Below are positions 1 to 9,780 of a stretch of DNA of 64,000 nucleotides, piece by piece (the stretch's first letter is position 1; each line of letters opens with the position of its first letter). Source of the DNA: Sulfurimonas sp. HSL3-7 (lineage in GTDB: Bacteria; Campylobacterota; Campylobacteria; Campylobacterales; Sulfurimonadaceae); assembly GCF_039645985.1 (NCBI RefSeq), contig NZ_CP147919.1, positions 1,550,001 to 1,614,000 on the forward strand, read 5' to 3'. The translations under genes were made by a program, and so were the position numbers. Under the pieces are notes generated by a model. The model made no database searches and was not told where the DNA came from. It worked only from the letters and a program-made list of their open reading frames with translations.

Positions 1-146
1 TCTTTGCGATGACGTACAAAGAAGTAGATCAAAAGCAGGAGAAGGACACTAAATGCTGTCACGATATACGGTGTAGGCACTGCTTCATCCGCTGCAAACA
101 GAGGGGTCAGGGATAGAGACAAAAAAAGTAATAAAAAATAGTTCAT
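1..146 (-). CDS. N-terminus of an exported or membrane-anchored protein (partial)
   Basis: Only the first 48 residues lie in the window; the gene runs off its left edge. The ATG at 146 opens a classic signal peptide (MNYFLLLFLSLSLTPLFA, probable cleavage after LFAA). A short linker follows, then a strong membrane helix near residues 31-43 that ends in the basic stretch RHRK. It lies 38 bp downstream of the receiver-domain gene on the same strand, so the two are probably co-transcribed. A sensor or partner of that regulator is plausible, but the visible part shows no catalytic domain and I do not name a function. Confidence 0.6.
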   Translation of the reverse strand, partial: MNYFLLLFLSLSLTPLFAADEAVPTPYIVTAFSVLLLLLIYFFVRHRK

Positions 147-184
147 AGTGGAATTGCCTAGTTAAGATTATGTTTGCAGGGGCG

Positions 185-1864
185 TTACACCTCTGCCATG
201 TCCGATAGAATAGATTGCAGTTGTGTTTGATAACGCTTCATCAATTTCGGGTATTGATCACTCTGCCCTGCAATGATCGCCTCTCTAAACTCCTCAGCCG
301 TCTGTGTCAGTGCAGCTGCACCGACACTTTCAGCGATTCCTTTGACATCGAGCAGCAGTGCTTTTGCTTTGTCAAAGTCGCCATGCTTAAGCCATATTTC
401 GATCTTTTCATCGGAGTCATGATAGAGCGACTGGAACTCGGCAAGAACCTCATGGTAAAGTTCGACATCACCGCCCAGCATCTCCAAGCCCAAAGAGTTG
501 TCAAGATGGATCGCTGCCTCTTCTTCAGCAGCAGTTGTTGCATTCGGATCAAAGTAACAATAAAGCGCTTGGTAAAGTGCCGCGATTTTAAGCGGTTTTT
601 CCAACTGCTCTTCCATACCGGCATCACGCATCTTTCTAATATCATCGACACCGGTATCACCGCTGAGCGCCATCACCGTGATGTGATCGTAGGCCGGATT
701 TGCACGGATCTGCCTGGTCGCTTCCAGCCCGTCAACACGCGGCATGTGCGCGTCCATCAGGATGATCTGATAATTCGAATCCTCTTGCAGAATATCCAGA
801 CACTCTTGACCGTCATTGGCGATTTTAATATTGATGCCGGACTCTTTGAGCAGACCGACGATCACTTTTTGATTGATCAGGTTGTCTTCCGCGATCAACA
901 GATGCAGCCCTGCAAACTCTTTAAAGTTCTCTTTGCTTATCTCTGTGACAGCACTGTTGGGTTCGCGAAGCTTGTGATTGAGCGCTTTGCCCTCTTTGAC
1001 TGCCGGAACAACCTCTTTTTCGACCGGCAGGGTTTCAGGTGCTTCTTCGGTAACAGTGAGATCACTCTCTAGCTGAACTTCAGGCTCTTCTGAGACAACC
1101 GCCGGTTCTTCCGTGGCGGCCGCCGGTTCAGCTTCGGCACCCATCTCTTTTTCAAGTGCTTCAGCCTGGACATAAAGTTCTTTCAACGCTTCGCCTGAAG
1201 GTTTTTTCGGCTTTCGCATTAATAGATAGACTAGTATTAGAAGCGCCAATCCCCCTACCCCGTATAAGAGGTATTCGGTTTTAAACGGCAGGCTGAAAGC
1301 TTCTTCTTTTGCCGCCGCAGGCTTCACTACAGGCGCAGGCTTTTCCTCGACAGACTCATTCTCCACACGTACCTTTACCGGTTCGCCCATATGCTCCTGC
1401 GCGACCGCGTTTTCTAGAAGTTCGCGTTCTTTAGCCTCTCTCTGCTGCAGACTCCACTGCATAAATTCTTCACGAACGCACCCTTTACACTCCGCCGCAT
1501 ACGCTTTCGGATAGTGTTCTTTGACAATCGCAAGGACTTCGTACAGTACCTTATCCTCCACAAAAGGTTCGATACTTACAAGGTAGGTGCCGTTTTGATC
1601 TTTGACAGCATAATCAAACCCGTGAAGCAATTCCAGATTGACTATTTTTGAACTGCTGTCCATGACATCCAACAAGGTGCTCAACTGGACATCAGCATCC
1701 TGCCTGTTATCAAAACTCCCTATAACAATATTTTTCCCATCTTTGAGATTTTCGACTTTTTGGGTTTGCGTCTGTACCTGCAGCGGCGTATCCAGCGGCG
1801 ACGAAGAGAGTGTTGAAAATGTACCCATCAACATTGCCAGTAAAAGAAGTTGACTTTTTTTCAA
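185..1864 (-). CDS. Membrane-anchored response-regulator protein with REC domain and degenerate Hpt domain
   Basis: 559 residues. A signal peptide (1-22) is followed by an SPOR-like region with a periplasmic look (about 43-125, including IVIGSFDNRQDADVQL), a membrane helix at about 197-216, an acidic Glu/Pro/Ala linker (225-300), a receiver domain (about 330-440) and a C-terminal helical bundle (450-555). The REC acidic pair (E336, D337), phospho-acceptor D371 in ILMDAHMP, and K433 are all present, so it should accept phosphate. The C-terminal bundle has the Hpt layout, but the expected xHxLKG reads LLDVKG: the phospho-His is Leu505. Translation starts at a TTG 9 bases after AAGGATA. It shares an operon with the partial membrane protein at the left edge. 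The partner kinase is not visible. Domain calls are confident; the biological role is unknown. Confidence 0.75.
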   Translation of the reverse strand: MKKSQLLLLAMLMGTFSTLSSSPLDTPLQVQTQTQKVENLKDGKNIVIGSFDNRQDADVQLSTLLDVMDSSSKIVNLELLHGFDYAVKDQNGTYLVSIEPFVEDKVLYEVLAIVKEHYPKAYAAECKGCVREEFMQWSLQQREAKERELLENAVAQEHMGEPVKVRVENESVEEKPAPVVKPAAAKEEAFSLPFKTEYLLYGVGGLALLILVYLLMRKPKKPSGEALKELYVQAEALEKEMGAEAEPAAATEEPAVVSEEPEVQLESDLTVTEEAPETLPVEKEVVPAVKEGKALNHKLREPNSAVTEISKENFKEFAGLHLLIAEDNLINQKVIVGLLKESGINIKIANDGQECLDILQEDSNYQIILMDAHMPRVDGLEATRQIRANPAYDHITVMALSGDTGVDDIRKMRDAGMEEQLEKPLKIAALYQALYCYFDPNATTAAEEEAAIHLDNSLGLEMLGGDVELYHEVLAEFQSLYHDSDEKIEIWLKHGDFDKAKALLLDVKGIAESVGAAALTQTAEEFREAIIAGQSDQYPKLMKRYQTQLQSILSDMAEV

Positions 1865-2119
1865 ACGTATATCCTTGCTTTCATAAAGTATAAAGCCTCT
1901 CTAGAGACTATGAAAAATTAGAGTAACATAAAATCGTATAAGTAATCTTGACACGCTGTTAATATATTCAACAACTCCGCCGAAATAGTCTATTTTTTTA
2001 TACATTATTCTAATTATAGAAAACTCTTATGTTACAATAGAGTCACATATATTTAAAGAAAACGTCAATAAGAGCCTGATAAGGAGCTTATTGGATAGAT
2101 CTTATTTTAAGGTACAGAG

Positions 2120-2719
2120 ATGCAGATAAACTATGTTGGTCCTAAACCGATCATTTCAAAAAGCGGGATCACTTTCGATCCTGAGCATGATGACAGGTAT
2201 ACCTACCTCAATATTATCGTTCAGCTTTTGCAAGCGCTGGGCAGTGACTCTTTCGAAGAGAACACCTACCAATATCCCGCCGATACCAAACGCCTTGACG
2301 ACAACGAGATCTTAGCCGGTATACGGGACTATTGCGGCGATTTGGACACGAAAGTAAAAGAAAATATTGGAAAAGAAAACAAGCGTATAGACAATGAGAT
2401 CAAAGAGGCAAAAGAGAATAAAGCACTTTCGCAAAGCGAACAGGATGCATTGATCAATAATATTGAACTGATGCGAAACTATCGCTTACAATATATCACA
2501 AATGAAACGCTCTACAACAGTGCTGTCAAGAACCTTACGCTTCAGGTACAAAAAGCGCATATCGATTATATTATTGTGCCGATGTTTCAACGTTTTGCAT
2601 CTATATTACATTCGATACAAAACGAAATTGCCCAGCATAAGATACCTATTGACACCAAGATGAGTATCTACGAAGAAGATGGGAAGCTGATGGCAAAGCT
2701 GGAAGTTAAAAACAGATAG
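2120..2719 (+). CDS. Hypothetical protein with central coiled coil
   Basis: 199 residues, no signal peptide or membrane helix. The middle (about 75-135) is highly charged and helical (KENKRIDNEIKEAKENK), suggesting a coiled coil; the ends are more globular. ATG follows AAGGTACAG. The upstream 250 bp to the divergent receiver gene is AT-rich and holds no other gene. I do not recognise the family. The codon pattern and clean start make it a real gene, but no function can be inferred. Confidence 0.65.
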   Translation: MQINYVGPKPIISKSGITFDPEHDDRYTYLNIIVQLLQALGSDSFEENTYQYPADTKRLDDNEILAGIRDYCGDLDTKVKENIGKENKRIDNEIKEAKENKALSQSEQDALINNIELMRNYRLQYITNETLYNSAVKNLTLQVQKAHIDYIIVPMFQRFASILHSIQNEIAQHKIPIDTKMSIYEEDGKLMAKLEVKNR

Positions 2720-2752
2720 GCGTTTGCATATCTGTTGATAATTGCGCTGAGG

Positions 2753-3577
2753 CTACTCTTTTACAGTCGCTATCGTCTGTGCGTAAGCGACTTTTGCACC
2801 CGGTTCTACTGAAAGTGCCAACATGTCCGGTTCAGCAATGATGACGATTGTCGAGCCCATCTCAAAACAGCCAAGGTCATCGTTCTTGGCCAGTGCAACG
2901 CCCTCTTCATACTCGTAGACACTTACCTCGGTACTGCTTGCATTGGTCTGAATAGCCGGTTCAAAAGAGACCTGCATTACACCGACATTCAAGGCTCCGA
3001 CGAGCACCATGTAAAAAAGTTTACCCTCGCTGTTCTCACACTCCAATACTACACGTTCGTTTTCTACAAACAGGTTAGGCTGTTTGTTCAGATAGCGCAT
3101 GTTGACGGGGTAGAGTTTGCCCGGAATATGCACCGCTTTTTTAACACTCAGGTCACATGGAACATGGTAACGGTGGTAATCGCTGGGTGAAAGATAGAAG
3201 TTGACAAAGTCGCCATCGACCAGCTTCTGCTTCCTGTCGTCTTCGATTTTATCGCCTAGAAGATCGTTGATATTGTAGTACATCCCCTTGATATGCAGGG
3301 CAATATCTTCATGCAGACGGCCGCATTCGGTGATCAGGGAGTCGCATGGTGAAATAAAATCTTTCGGGTCTTCGGAAAACGCTCTCGGCGTTTCAAGACG
3401 ACGCGTAAAGAGAGCGTTAAGTGTCTCGTACGTCGACGGATCACGAAACTCGCTCATGTCCAAACCCATCAGCTTAACGTAACCGTTATTGATAAGGTCC
3501 TGAACCGGTTTTGGGAAACGGGTATTGGCAAATTTGCCGAACCCTTGAGAAAACAGACTTGTTAGATGTCGTGCCAT
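2753..3577 (-). CDS. psd: Phosphatidylserine decarboxylase proenzyme
   Basis: 274 residues. Converts phosphatidylserine to phosphatidylethanolamine at the inner membrane. The proenzyme self-cleaves to form a pyruvoyl group. The cleavage motif is seen as GST in FEMGSTIVII near the C-terminus (about residue 242-244), and the conserved SPSDYHRYHVP segment carries the Asp/His needed for self-processing. Length matches short bacterial Psd. The start ATG overlaps the truD stop codon by one base, placing it last in a thiL-truD-psd operon. Family assignment is secure. Confidence 0.93.
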   Translation of the reverse strand: MARHLTSLFSQGFGKFANTRFPKPVQDLINNGYVKLMGLDMSEFRDPSTYETLNALFTRRLETPRAFSEDPKDFISPCDSLITECGRLHEDIALHIKGMYYNINDLLGDKIEDDRKQKLVDGDFVNFYLSPSDYHRYHVPCDLSVKKAVHIPGKLYPVNMRYLNKQPNLFVENERVVLECENSEGKLFYMVLVGALNVGVMQVSFEPAIQTNASSTEVSVYEYEEGVALAKNDDLGCFEMGSTIVIIAEPDMLALSVEPGAKVAYAQTIATVKE

Positions 3578-4677
3578 TATGACTCCTTGCTAAAATTTTC
3601 GACTTGCAACGGACGTTTCGCCAGCTCTTCGACGAGTACCGTAGCGTAACACCCTTTTGGCAGTGTAAAGTGCATCTCAAACCACGCTTCATTCTCTTTA
3701 TACTCATATTCGACATCTTCCGGATAGACCCAGGCATAACGTCGGTCGCCGTCAACTTGCTTATAATCCATGTCGAACTCTTTTTCGATCTCGCCGGCCA
3801 GGCCGCTCGCACGGCGGGAACGCTTGCCCAGCAACAGACCTGTCGGAACGACCTCTTTACTGTTTATACGTTCGATATCCGCTGCTTCGCCTTCATACTC
3901 GAAAGGAGCGCCGTGCGGGTAGTGTTTCAGGATATCGCCTTTGAATATTTTGAAAGGGTGCGCCTGTGCCTGTAGTGCCGTGATGACATCTTCTGGCATG
4001 TTCAGAACATCACACAGTGCCTTTGCCTCGAAACTGGAGACAAGAGAATTGATCTCCAGACGGCGGCTGAGCCACAGATTGAACATGTGGCTCTGGTAGG
4101 CATTGATATAGAGGCGTTTGAGCTTGACATTGCGCTCTTTTCGCTTGCCGAGCAGAATAGCCTCGCCGAGTTTGTAGTTGGCACCGTCGCTGCCGAAACG
4201 TTGATAACCGAAAAAGTTGGGCATCCCCTCTTTTTTGATCTGCTTAAGGGCTTCCGAGAGTTTTTTGGCTGCGGTCGGGTTCACTTTTTTCAGGCGGATG
4301 AAGAAACGGTTGCCTTTCAGATGCCCCAGACGTATCTTATTGTTATGATAGGTCCGATCAAGGAACTTGATATCTTCATGGTTGAAACTTTCAAGCTTCT
4401 CTTCATGTTTTTTTAAAATAGAGATATATTGCTTGGTCAAAGCATTTTTATCTTTGAGCCCGGCATAGCCGATCTCTCTGGCATTGATGCCGAGATGATT
4501 GGCGATCCGGCCCAAGGCATCCCAGGTAGAGAGATTTTTCTTGCGCATGTGCAATACAAGGTGCTCACCCTCGCCGCTAAAGTCATAAAGTGGAATCTCG
4601 TCAACGACAAAGTCTCGGGGAGTCTGTCTGAAGTGAAAAGCGATGGGCGTGTGGGAAAGGGAGTAAAATCTGTTCAT
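3577..4677 (-). CDS. truD: tRNA pseudouridine(13) synthase TruD
   Basis: 366 residues. Isomerises U13 of tRNA-Glu to pseudouridine. The signature GYAGLKDKNALTKQY (about residues 69-83) contains the catalytic Asp, and PNFFGYQRFG is the second conserved block; the inserted TRUD domain follows. An ATG start at 4677 lies 17 bp after the thiL stop, and the gene ends overlapping psd by one base, so the three genes are translationally close and likely one transcript. Length is normal for the family and no key residue is missing. Confidence 0.95.
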   Translation of the reverse strand: MNRFYSLSHTPIAFHFRQTPRDFVVDEIPLYDFSGEGEHLVLHMRKKNLSTWDALGRIANHLGINAREIGYAGLKDKNALTKQYISILKKHEEKLESFNHEDIKFLDRTYHNNKIRLGHLKGNRFFIRLKKVNPTAAKKLSEALKQIKKEGMPNFFGYQRFGSDGANYKLGEAILLGKRKERNVKLKRLYINAYQSHMFNLWLSRRLEINSLVSSFEAKALCDVLNMPEDVITALQAQAHPFKIFKGDILKHYPHGAPFEYEGEAADIERINSKEVVPTGLLLGKRSRRASGLAGEIEKEFDMDYKQVDGDRRYAWVYPEDVEYEYKENEAWFEMHFTLPKGCYATVLVEELAKRPLQVENFSKES

Positions 4678-4694
4678 AATGTCCTGAATACGGT

Positions 4695-5519
4695 TTAAAA
4701 ATGGTGTGCTTTACAGCAGTTTTTATAACTTCGACGTGCCGCTTTGGCAATAATTTGTAAAGGGGTACGGTTTTTAGCGGCAAGCCGTACGATCTTCTTA
4801 CGCTGACGCGGATCGAACCCTATCAGCATCTCATACTCTTCACCGCTGCAAAACAGTCTCTTATCTATCGGTTTAGTAAAGAGAAATCCTACCCTATTTA
4901 AGCTATGAAGCCGCTCAAGATCACTGCCCAGTCCGTCAGATATGTCCATACCGCATGTCAGCGACGGCGCGGTCTCTTCGATAAACGTGCGGCGAAGACT
5001 GAAATGGACAAATTTTGAGCGCGAATGGACCTTGCCGCCGCTAAGCAGGTAGCGCAGGTCCCTCGCACTTTTACCCACTTCACCGGTATAGGCGATCAGG
5101 TCCCCTTTTTTAAGCCCCTTGCGGTGCAGAGGACGATCGGCATGTGAAATAATAGTGATAGAGATGTCGAGCCTGCTGTTAGAGACGGTATCACCGCCGA
5201 TGATCTCTAGGCCGTATTCGCTTGCCGCAGCCTGAAAACCGGCATGCAGCTCGCGCATATCATGCAGGGTATAGTGTGACGGAATAGCGATACTCAAAAG
5301 CGCGTATTGGGGCGTTGCGTTCATTGCCACAGCATCAGAGATGTTGATCAACATCGACTTGTAGGCAATCTGTCGCAAGGTCATCCAACTTCGTTTAAAA
5401 TGAATATTTTCGCAAAAAGCATCGTTCGTATAGACCCGCTTGCCTATCAGTGCACCGTCATCACCAATACGATGGGAATGGTTTGAAAAAAGTTTAATAA
5501 AATAACTTTCAGTGTTCAC
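4695..5519 (-). CDS. thiL: Thiamine-monophosphate kinase
   Basis: 274 residues, a little short for ThiL (usually 300-330). Phosphorylates thiamine monophosphate to the diphosphate cofactor. Visible motifs: IGDDGALIG (ATP/Mg site), NISDAVAMNATP (the ISD[ILV]AAM block), IIGGDTVS and the late CGMDISDGLGSDL. The start is GTG at 5519. It is the first gene of thiL-truD-psd. The upstream 167 bp is shared with a divergent gene and should hold both promoters. The N-terminus is compact but all substrate-binding motifs are present. Confidence 0.9.
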   Translation of the reverse strand: MNTESYFIKLFSNHSHRIGDDGALIGKRVYTNDAFCENIHFKRSWMTLRQIAYKSMLINISDAVAMNATPQYALLSIAIPSHYTLHDMRELHAGFQAAASEYGLEIIGGDTVSNSRLDISITIISHADRPLHRKGLKKGDLIAYTGEVGKSARDLRYLLSGGKVHSRSKFVHFSLRRTFIEETAPSLTCGMDISDGLGSDLERLHSLNRVGFLFTKPIDKRLFCSGEEYEMLIGFDPRQRKKIVRLAAKNRTPLQIIAKAARRSYKNCCKAHHF

Positions 5520-5686
5520 ATCTTTATCTTTTTATTCGTATTTTATCCAAAATCGGCACGTTCATAACCAGGGGGTCTTGTTTTTCAAGGATAATATGAC
5601 TTTTTTTTAAGTCGCTATTAACCCCATTAACAATAAAATGCCCATAAACACAAAGTAACACTATCACTTAATAACAAAGGTTCACA

Positions 5687-6898
5687 ATGCGAATATCGAT
5701 TATCAAGATTTTTGCCATGCTAAAATCTTTTTTTTTGGTACTGCTCTTTTTAGCGATTCTTCTTACCGCCGCTATCCTGAGTGAATACTCTTCTTTCTAT
5801 AAATTAGAAAACCTGCAAAAAGAAAAAGAGCTGGCAACGACGATCTATACCCTGGGGCGAGACGACCTTGACCTTTCTATTATTCAGTATCGCGGGCAAA
5901 GCAGCATGCTTAAACATGAGCAGGCGTCGCTTCTAGACCTTTATGCGTACGATTTCATCGGTCAGTTTGTGCAAAGCGGGAACTATCACAATGAAGTCGC
6001 CAAACTCGACAATGCAGTTAAAAACTTCAACAAAAGCGCAGAACAATGGTACACCCAAGAACTTCTGTCTGACGAGGAGCTTCAGGTACGTCAATCAGAT
6101 CTGACACGAAAACATGACCTCCTCATAGCGCAGATCAACTCGATCATATCGCAGAATATGTTGTATGAAAAGAAACGATTTTACATACAGCAAGCGCTTA
6201 TTCTTGCCCTTCTCGGTTTAATCCTCTATATCTTTTTCTCGATGTTTCGTCGTCTGACGCAAGCTCAAGGTGACATTAATGCACTTTTTACGCTCGAGAA
6301 CGTTGAAGAGAAAAAATTTCAGAGCATCGAAGCCGATGCAATTGCCAAACGTATCAGCCGGAACACCAAACCTTCCACCACCCAGAATCCTGCTTACCTT
6401 GATGCCGTGACCGGGATAAACAACCACAAGGGTCTGATACATGAATTTTCAGAGAAAAAATCTCAAAAAATCGGTAATTACACGGCTATCTGTATTTTTG
6501 CCATTGACAGGTTAAATGAAATCGAACTGCAATACTCGCAAGATTTTCTGGAAGCTGTTTTGAAAAAAGTGGGTTTTATGCTCTCGCTATATCGCCAGCA
6601 TAATGACGTAATCGGCCGTTTGGACCACAACCAGTTTGCCATCATACTCTCCCGCCAGAGCAAAGCAGCTGCGTTTGGCGACTGTGAGCTCATACGAAAA
6701 AGCGTGGAAGATACACCGTTCAAAACCTCTGACGGTCAAAATCTTGCCATCACGCTAAGCGGCGGATTTGTTCAAAAGCTTTCAACACAGAGCCTTGAAG
6801 AAGTAATCACCAAAGCAAACAAAGTACTCGGCATGTCTATTCAGCATGGCGGCAACCGTATCGCGCAGCTGCGTGACAAAAGCACTTCGTTAAAGTAG
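5687..6898 (+). CDS. Membrane protein with degenerate GGDEF domain
   Basis: 403 residues: membrane helix 1 (about 10-30), a roughly 130-residue extracytoplasmic helical sensor region, helix 2 (about 166-185), a linker, and a C-terminal diguanylate-cyclase-like domain (about 235-400). In place of GRYGGDEFAIIL the active loop reads GRLDHNQFAIIL, so the GG(D/E)EF catalytic and metal ligands are gone. The LTGL-N-R entry motif is likewise VTGINNHKG. By analogy with other degenerate GGDEF proteins it probably senses or binds rather than makes c-di-GMP. Start ATG follows AACAAAGG. Monocistronic, with a stem-loop just after the stop. Confidence 0.8.
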   Translation: MRISIIKIFAMLKSFFLVLLFLAILLTAAILSEYSSFYKLENLQKEKELATTIYTLGRDDLDLSIIQYRGQSSMLKHEQASLLDLYAYDFIGQFVQSGNYHNEVAKLDNAVKNFNKSAEQWYTQELLSDEELQVRQSDLTRKHDLLIAQINSIISQNMLYEKKRFYIQQALILALLGLILYIFFSMFRRLTQAQGDINALFTLENVEEKKFQSIEADAIAKRISRNTKPSTTQNPAYLDAVTGINNHKGLIHEFSEKKSQKIGNYTAICIFAIDRLNEIELQYSQDFLEAVLKKVGFMLSLYRQHNDVIGRLDHNQFAIILSRQSKAAAFGDCELIRKSVEDTPFKTSDGQNLAITLSGGFVQKLSTQSLEEVITKANKVLGMSIQHGGNRIAQLRDKSTSLK

Positions 6899-6903
6899 CG
6901 CTC

Positions 6904-6921
6904 AGCCGTATGAGTACGGCT
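6904..6921 (+). terminator. Stem-loop after the degenerate GGDEF gene
   Basis: Perfect 7-bp stem AGCCGTA/TACGGCT with a 4-base loop, 6 bases after the stop codon; a T6 run occurs about 14 bases later. It is a plausible intrinsic terminator separating this gene from sdhABE, although the T-run is not immediately adjacent. Confidence 0.5.
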
Positions 6922-7023
6922 GTTATTGCTACATTTTTTCCCACTCCGCCTAAACTTCCCGCAAAAAAGTGTAACTTTACGTCACTATTTTTCTCTTTAA
7001 CCATAGAAAAGAATTTGAAACGC

Positions 7024-7029
7024 TATAAT
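7024..7029 (+). promoter_or_regulatory. -10 box of the sdhABE operon
   Basis: TATAAT inside CGCTATAATCG, 37 bases before the sdhA ATG. There is no good -35 at 17 bases, as is common for sigma-70 promoters in Campylobacterota. The expected start lies about 30 bases upstream of sdhA, whose ribosome site is GAAGGAC. Confidence 0.5.
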
Positions 7030-7066
7030 CGATTTTTATTATGTACACTCTATTGAAGGACGGTTA

Positions 7067-8779
7067 ATGAGTATTACCATTCATACCTATGATGCAGTAA
7101 TTGTCGGGGCCGGTTTAGCCGGTAACGCGGCTGCCCGCGAACTACAAAAAGCTGGCAAAAAAGTTGCAGTCATTACTAAACTCCACCCGCTTCGCTCGCA
7201 CTCAGGTGCTGCGCAAGGCGGTGTCAATGCTGCTTTCAGCGATGAAGACAGTGTTGAGCTGCATGAATTTGACACGGTCAAAGGTGCTGACTACCTGGCA
7301 GACCAGGATGCAGTTGAGTTCATGTGTAAGAACGCACCGGAGACGATCCGCTGGGCAGAGCGTATGGGTGCCGTGTTCAGCCGCCAGGAAAACGGCATGA
7401 TCGCACAGCGTCCTTTCGGCGGACAGTCATCGCCGCGCGCCTGTTACGCAAAAGACCGTACCGGTCTGACACTGCTGCAGACGATGTATGAGCAGGCGTA
7501 CCGCGAGGGCGTTGAGTTCTGGGATGAGTACTACGCAGCCGATATCCTTTATGAAGACGGCAAAGCGTACGGTGTTGTCGCTTTCAATATCCGCAATATG
7601 GAAAAAGTGATCTTCAATGCCAAATCGGTCATGTTCGCCACAGGCGGTTACGCCCGTTCATTCAAGATCAATTCAAATGCCCACGCCAATACCGGTGACG
7701 GCCTCTCTATCGTTGCACGTCACGGCCTTCCTTTGGAAGATATGGAGTTTGTACAGTTTCACCCGTCGGGCCTTTCGGGCAACGGTGTTCTCATCTCTGA
7801 AGCGGCTCGCGGAGAAGGCGGTCGTCTTTTCAACTCAGAGGGCGAACGTTTTATGGAGAAATATGCGCCTAACGCGATGGAGCTTGCTTCACGCGATGTC
7901 GTTGCGCGTGCGATCATCCAGGAGATCCGTGAAGGCCGTGGTGTCGGTCCGCGTAAAGATGCGGTCTATATCGATCTTACCCACCTTGGTGCCGATCTTA
8001 TTATGGAACGTCTGCCGGAACTTCGCGATCTTGCGATCACCTTCCTTGGACTTGACATGATCAAAGAGCCGATCCTTATCTCTGCGACAGCGCACTACTC
8101 GATGGGCGGTATTCCTTGCGACATCGACGGTCATGTCCGCAAAAACAATACCGAGTTCGTAGAAGGTTTCTACGCTGCCGGTGAATGTTCGTGTGTAAGT
8201 GTACACGGTGCGAACCGTCTCGGTGCCAACTCGGTACTCGAAGCGATGCTTTTCGGCCGTTTCGTCGGTAAGTCTATGGTCAAAGACCTTGACGGTATCG
8301 AGCTTAAAGTGGCGACGGAAGCAGATGCCGCGCGTATGAACGCCGAGATCGAATGGGTTCTTAACAACAACGGTACAGAGACTGTTCCGGGTCTTCGTGA
8401 AGAGCTTCAACAGAGCATGACGGACAATGCCGGTGTTTTCCGTACGGAAGAGACGTTGACAGAACAGGTCAAGATTCTCAAGGAACTGCGTAAGCGCTAC
8501 AAAAACATCCGTATTGACGACAAGTCCAAGATCTACAACACGGAGCTTCAGGAAGCGATCGAATTCGGCCACATGCTTGACTACTCTCTCTTTATCGTAG
8601 AGAGTGCATTGGCACGTAAAGAGAGCCGCGGTGCCCACTACCGTGAAGACTTCACTACACGTGATGACGAAAATTTCCTTAAACACACCATGGCCTACAT
8701 GGACGAAGAAGGCAATATCACACTTGACTACATGGATGTCGTACTCGGCAAACATGAACTTAAAGCAAGATCATACTAA
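7067..8779 (+). CDS. sdhA: Fumarate reductase / succinate dehydrogenase flavoprotein subunit (SdhABE/MfrABE type)
   Basis: 570 residues. Catalytic subunit interconverting fumarate and succinate. The N-terminal Rossmann motif is [13 protein letters not shown]. His45 in [11 protein letters not shown] is the residue that covalently holds FAD in the family. [19 protein letters not shown] and [13 protein letters not shown] form the dicarboxylate site. There is no Tat signal peptide, unlike Wolinella MfrA, so a cytoplasmic-facing enzyme is inferred. It is followed 9 bp later by the iron-sulfur subunit and then an HdrB-like subunit. That set identifies the non-classical complex without a cytochrome b subunit. 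The direction in vivo (fumarate reduction with methylmenaquinol, or succinate oxidation) cannot be told from sequence. Confidence 0.92.
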   Translation: MSITIHTYDAVIVGAGLAGNAAARELQKAGKKVAVITKLHPLRSHSGAAQGGVNAAFSDEDSVELHEFDTVKGADYLADQDAVEFMCKNAPETIRWAERMGAVFSRQENGMIAQRPFGGQSSPRACYAKDRTGLTLLQTMYEQAYREGVEFWDEYYAADILYEDGKAYGVVAFNIRNMEKVIFNAKSVMFATGGYARSFKINSNAHANTGDGLSIVARHGLPLEDMEFVQFHPSGLSGNGVLISEAARGEGGRLFNSEGERFMEKYAPNAMELASRDVVARAIIQEIREGRGVGPRKDAVYIDLTHLGADLIMERLPELRDLAITFLGLDMIKEPILISATAHYSMGGIPCDIDGHVRKNNTEFVEGFYAAGECSCVSVHGANRLGANSVLEAMLFGRFVGKSMVKDLDGIELKVATEADAARMNAEIEWVLNNNGTETVPGLREELQQSMTDNAGVFRTEETLTEQVKILKELRKRYKNIRIDDKSKIYNTELQEAIEFGHMLDYSLFIVESALARKESRGAHYREDFTTRDDENFLKHTMAYMDEEGNITLDYMDVVLGKHELKARSY

Positions 8780-8788
8780 GGAGACGAC

Positions 8789-9772
8789 GTGAATAACAAC
8801 TCTATTACAACCAAAGATGTCACGTTCAAAGTCTTTCGTTTCAATTCCGAGACGGATTATCTTCCGACGTACAAAGAGTACAAGATGGAGGTCACCTCTG
8901 AAGAGGTCGTTCTTGACATCCTGAACCGCATCAAGTGGGATTTCGACGGCTCGTTCTCATACCGTCGCAGCTGCCGTCACGGTATCTGCGGGGCATGTGC
9001 GATGAAAGTCAACGGTAAAGCAACACTGGCCTGTAAAGTCAACATGCACGAGATGGTCGAGCTTTTCGGCAATGAGATCACGCTTGAGCCTTCAAGCATC
9101 AAACGTTCGGTCAAAGACTTCATCATCGACAAGTCCGACTTCTGGGAAAAACATGCGCAGGCAAAACCTTACCTCGAAGCCGAGATCGACGAAACACCGA
9201 CCATGGAGAACCTCGTATCTATCGAAGACAACGACAAGATCGAAGATGCCGATCTCTGTATTCAGTGTGGTGCCTGCCACTACTCATGCCCAGCGGTAGA
9301 GATCAACGAACAGTTTATGGGGCCGGCTGCCTTTGTCGCCGCCTACCGTTTCGGTATCGACACGCGTGACGATGCACAGGGTGAACGCCTCGATACAGTC
9401 GACACACCTGCACAGGGTGTCTGGGACTGTGTCAAATGTTACGAATGTGCAGACGCCTGTCCGAAAGAGATCAACCCGATCGACAAGATCACCAAACTGC
9501 ACAATATGGTCTTTGAAAGCGGCAAAGTACGCAAGAACGTCGCATCGCGCCATGCCGTCGGTTTTGCCCACTCTATCAAGAAACACGGTCTTCTTGACGA
9601 AGGTGAACTCGTACGTTACTCAGAAGGCAACATCGGCGTCCTGAAACATGTTCCGGTCGCCCTGCAGATGTTCAAAAAAGGGAAGATCGTCCTTCCTTGG
9701 AACATGCCGAAATCGGATAACCTTGATGAGATCCAGAAACTCATCAAATCATCTTCAACAACGAAATTCTAG
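8789..9772 (+). CDS. sdhB: Fumarate reductase / succinate dehydrogenase iron-sulfur subunit
   Basis: 327 residues, longer than classical SdhB (about 240) and matching the SdhE-linked type. The N-terminal plant-type ferredoxin domain binds [2Fe-2S] through CRHGICGACAM and a later LAC. The C-terminal helical domain binds two clusters through CIQCGACHYSCPA and CVKCYECADACPK. It carries electrons between the flavoprotein and the HdrB-like subunit. Start is GTG preceded by a strong AAGGAGA, 9 bp after the sdhA stop. Confidence 0.92.
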   Translation: MNNNSITTKDVTFKVFRFNSETDYLPTYKEYKMEVTSEEVVLDILNRIKWDFDGSFSYRRSCRHGICGACAMKVNGKATLACKVNMHEMVELFGNEITLEPSSIKRSVKDFIIDKSDFWEKHAQAKPYLEAEIDETPTMENLVSIEDNDKIEDADLCIQCGACHYSCPAVEINEQFMGPAAFVAAYRFGIDTRDDAQGERLDTVDTPAQGVWDCVKCYECADACPKEINPIDKITKLHNMVFESGKVRKNVASRHAVGFAHSIKKHGLLDEGELVRYSEGNIGVLKHVPVALQMFKKGKIVLPWNMPKSDNLDEIQKLIKSSSTTKF

Positions 9773-9780
9773 GAGCTGGT

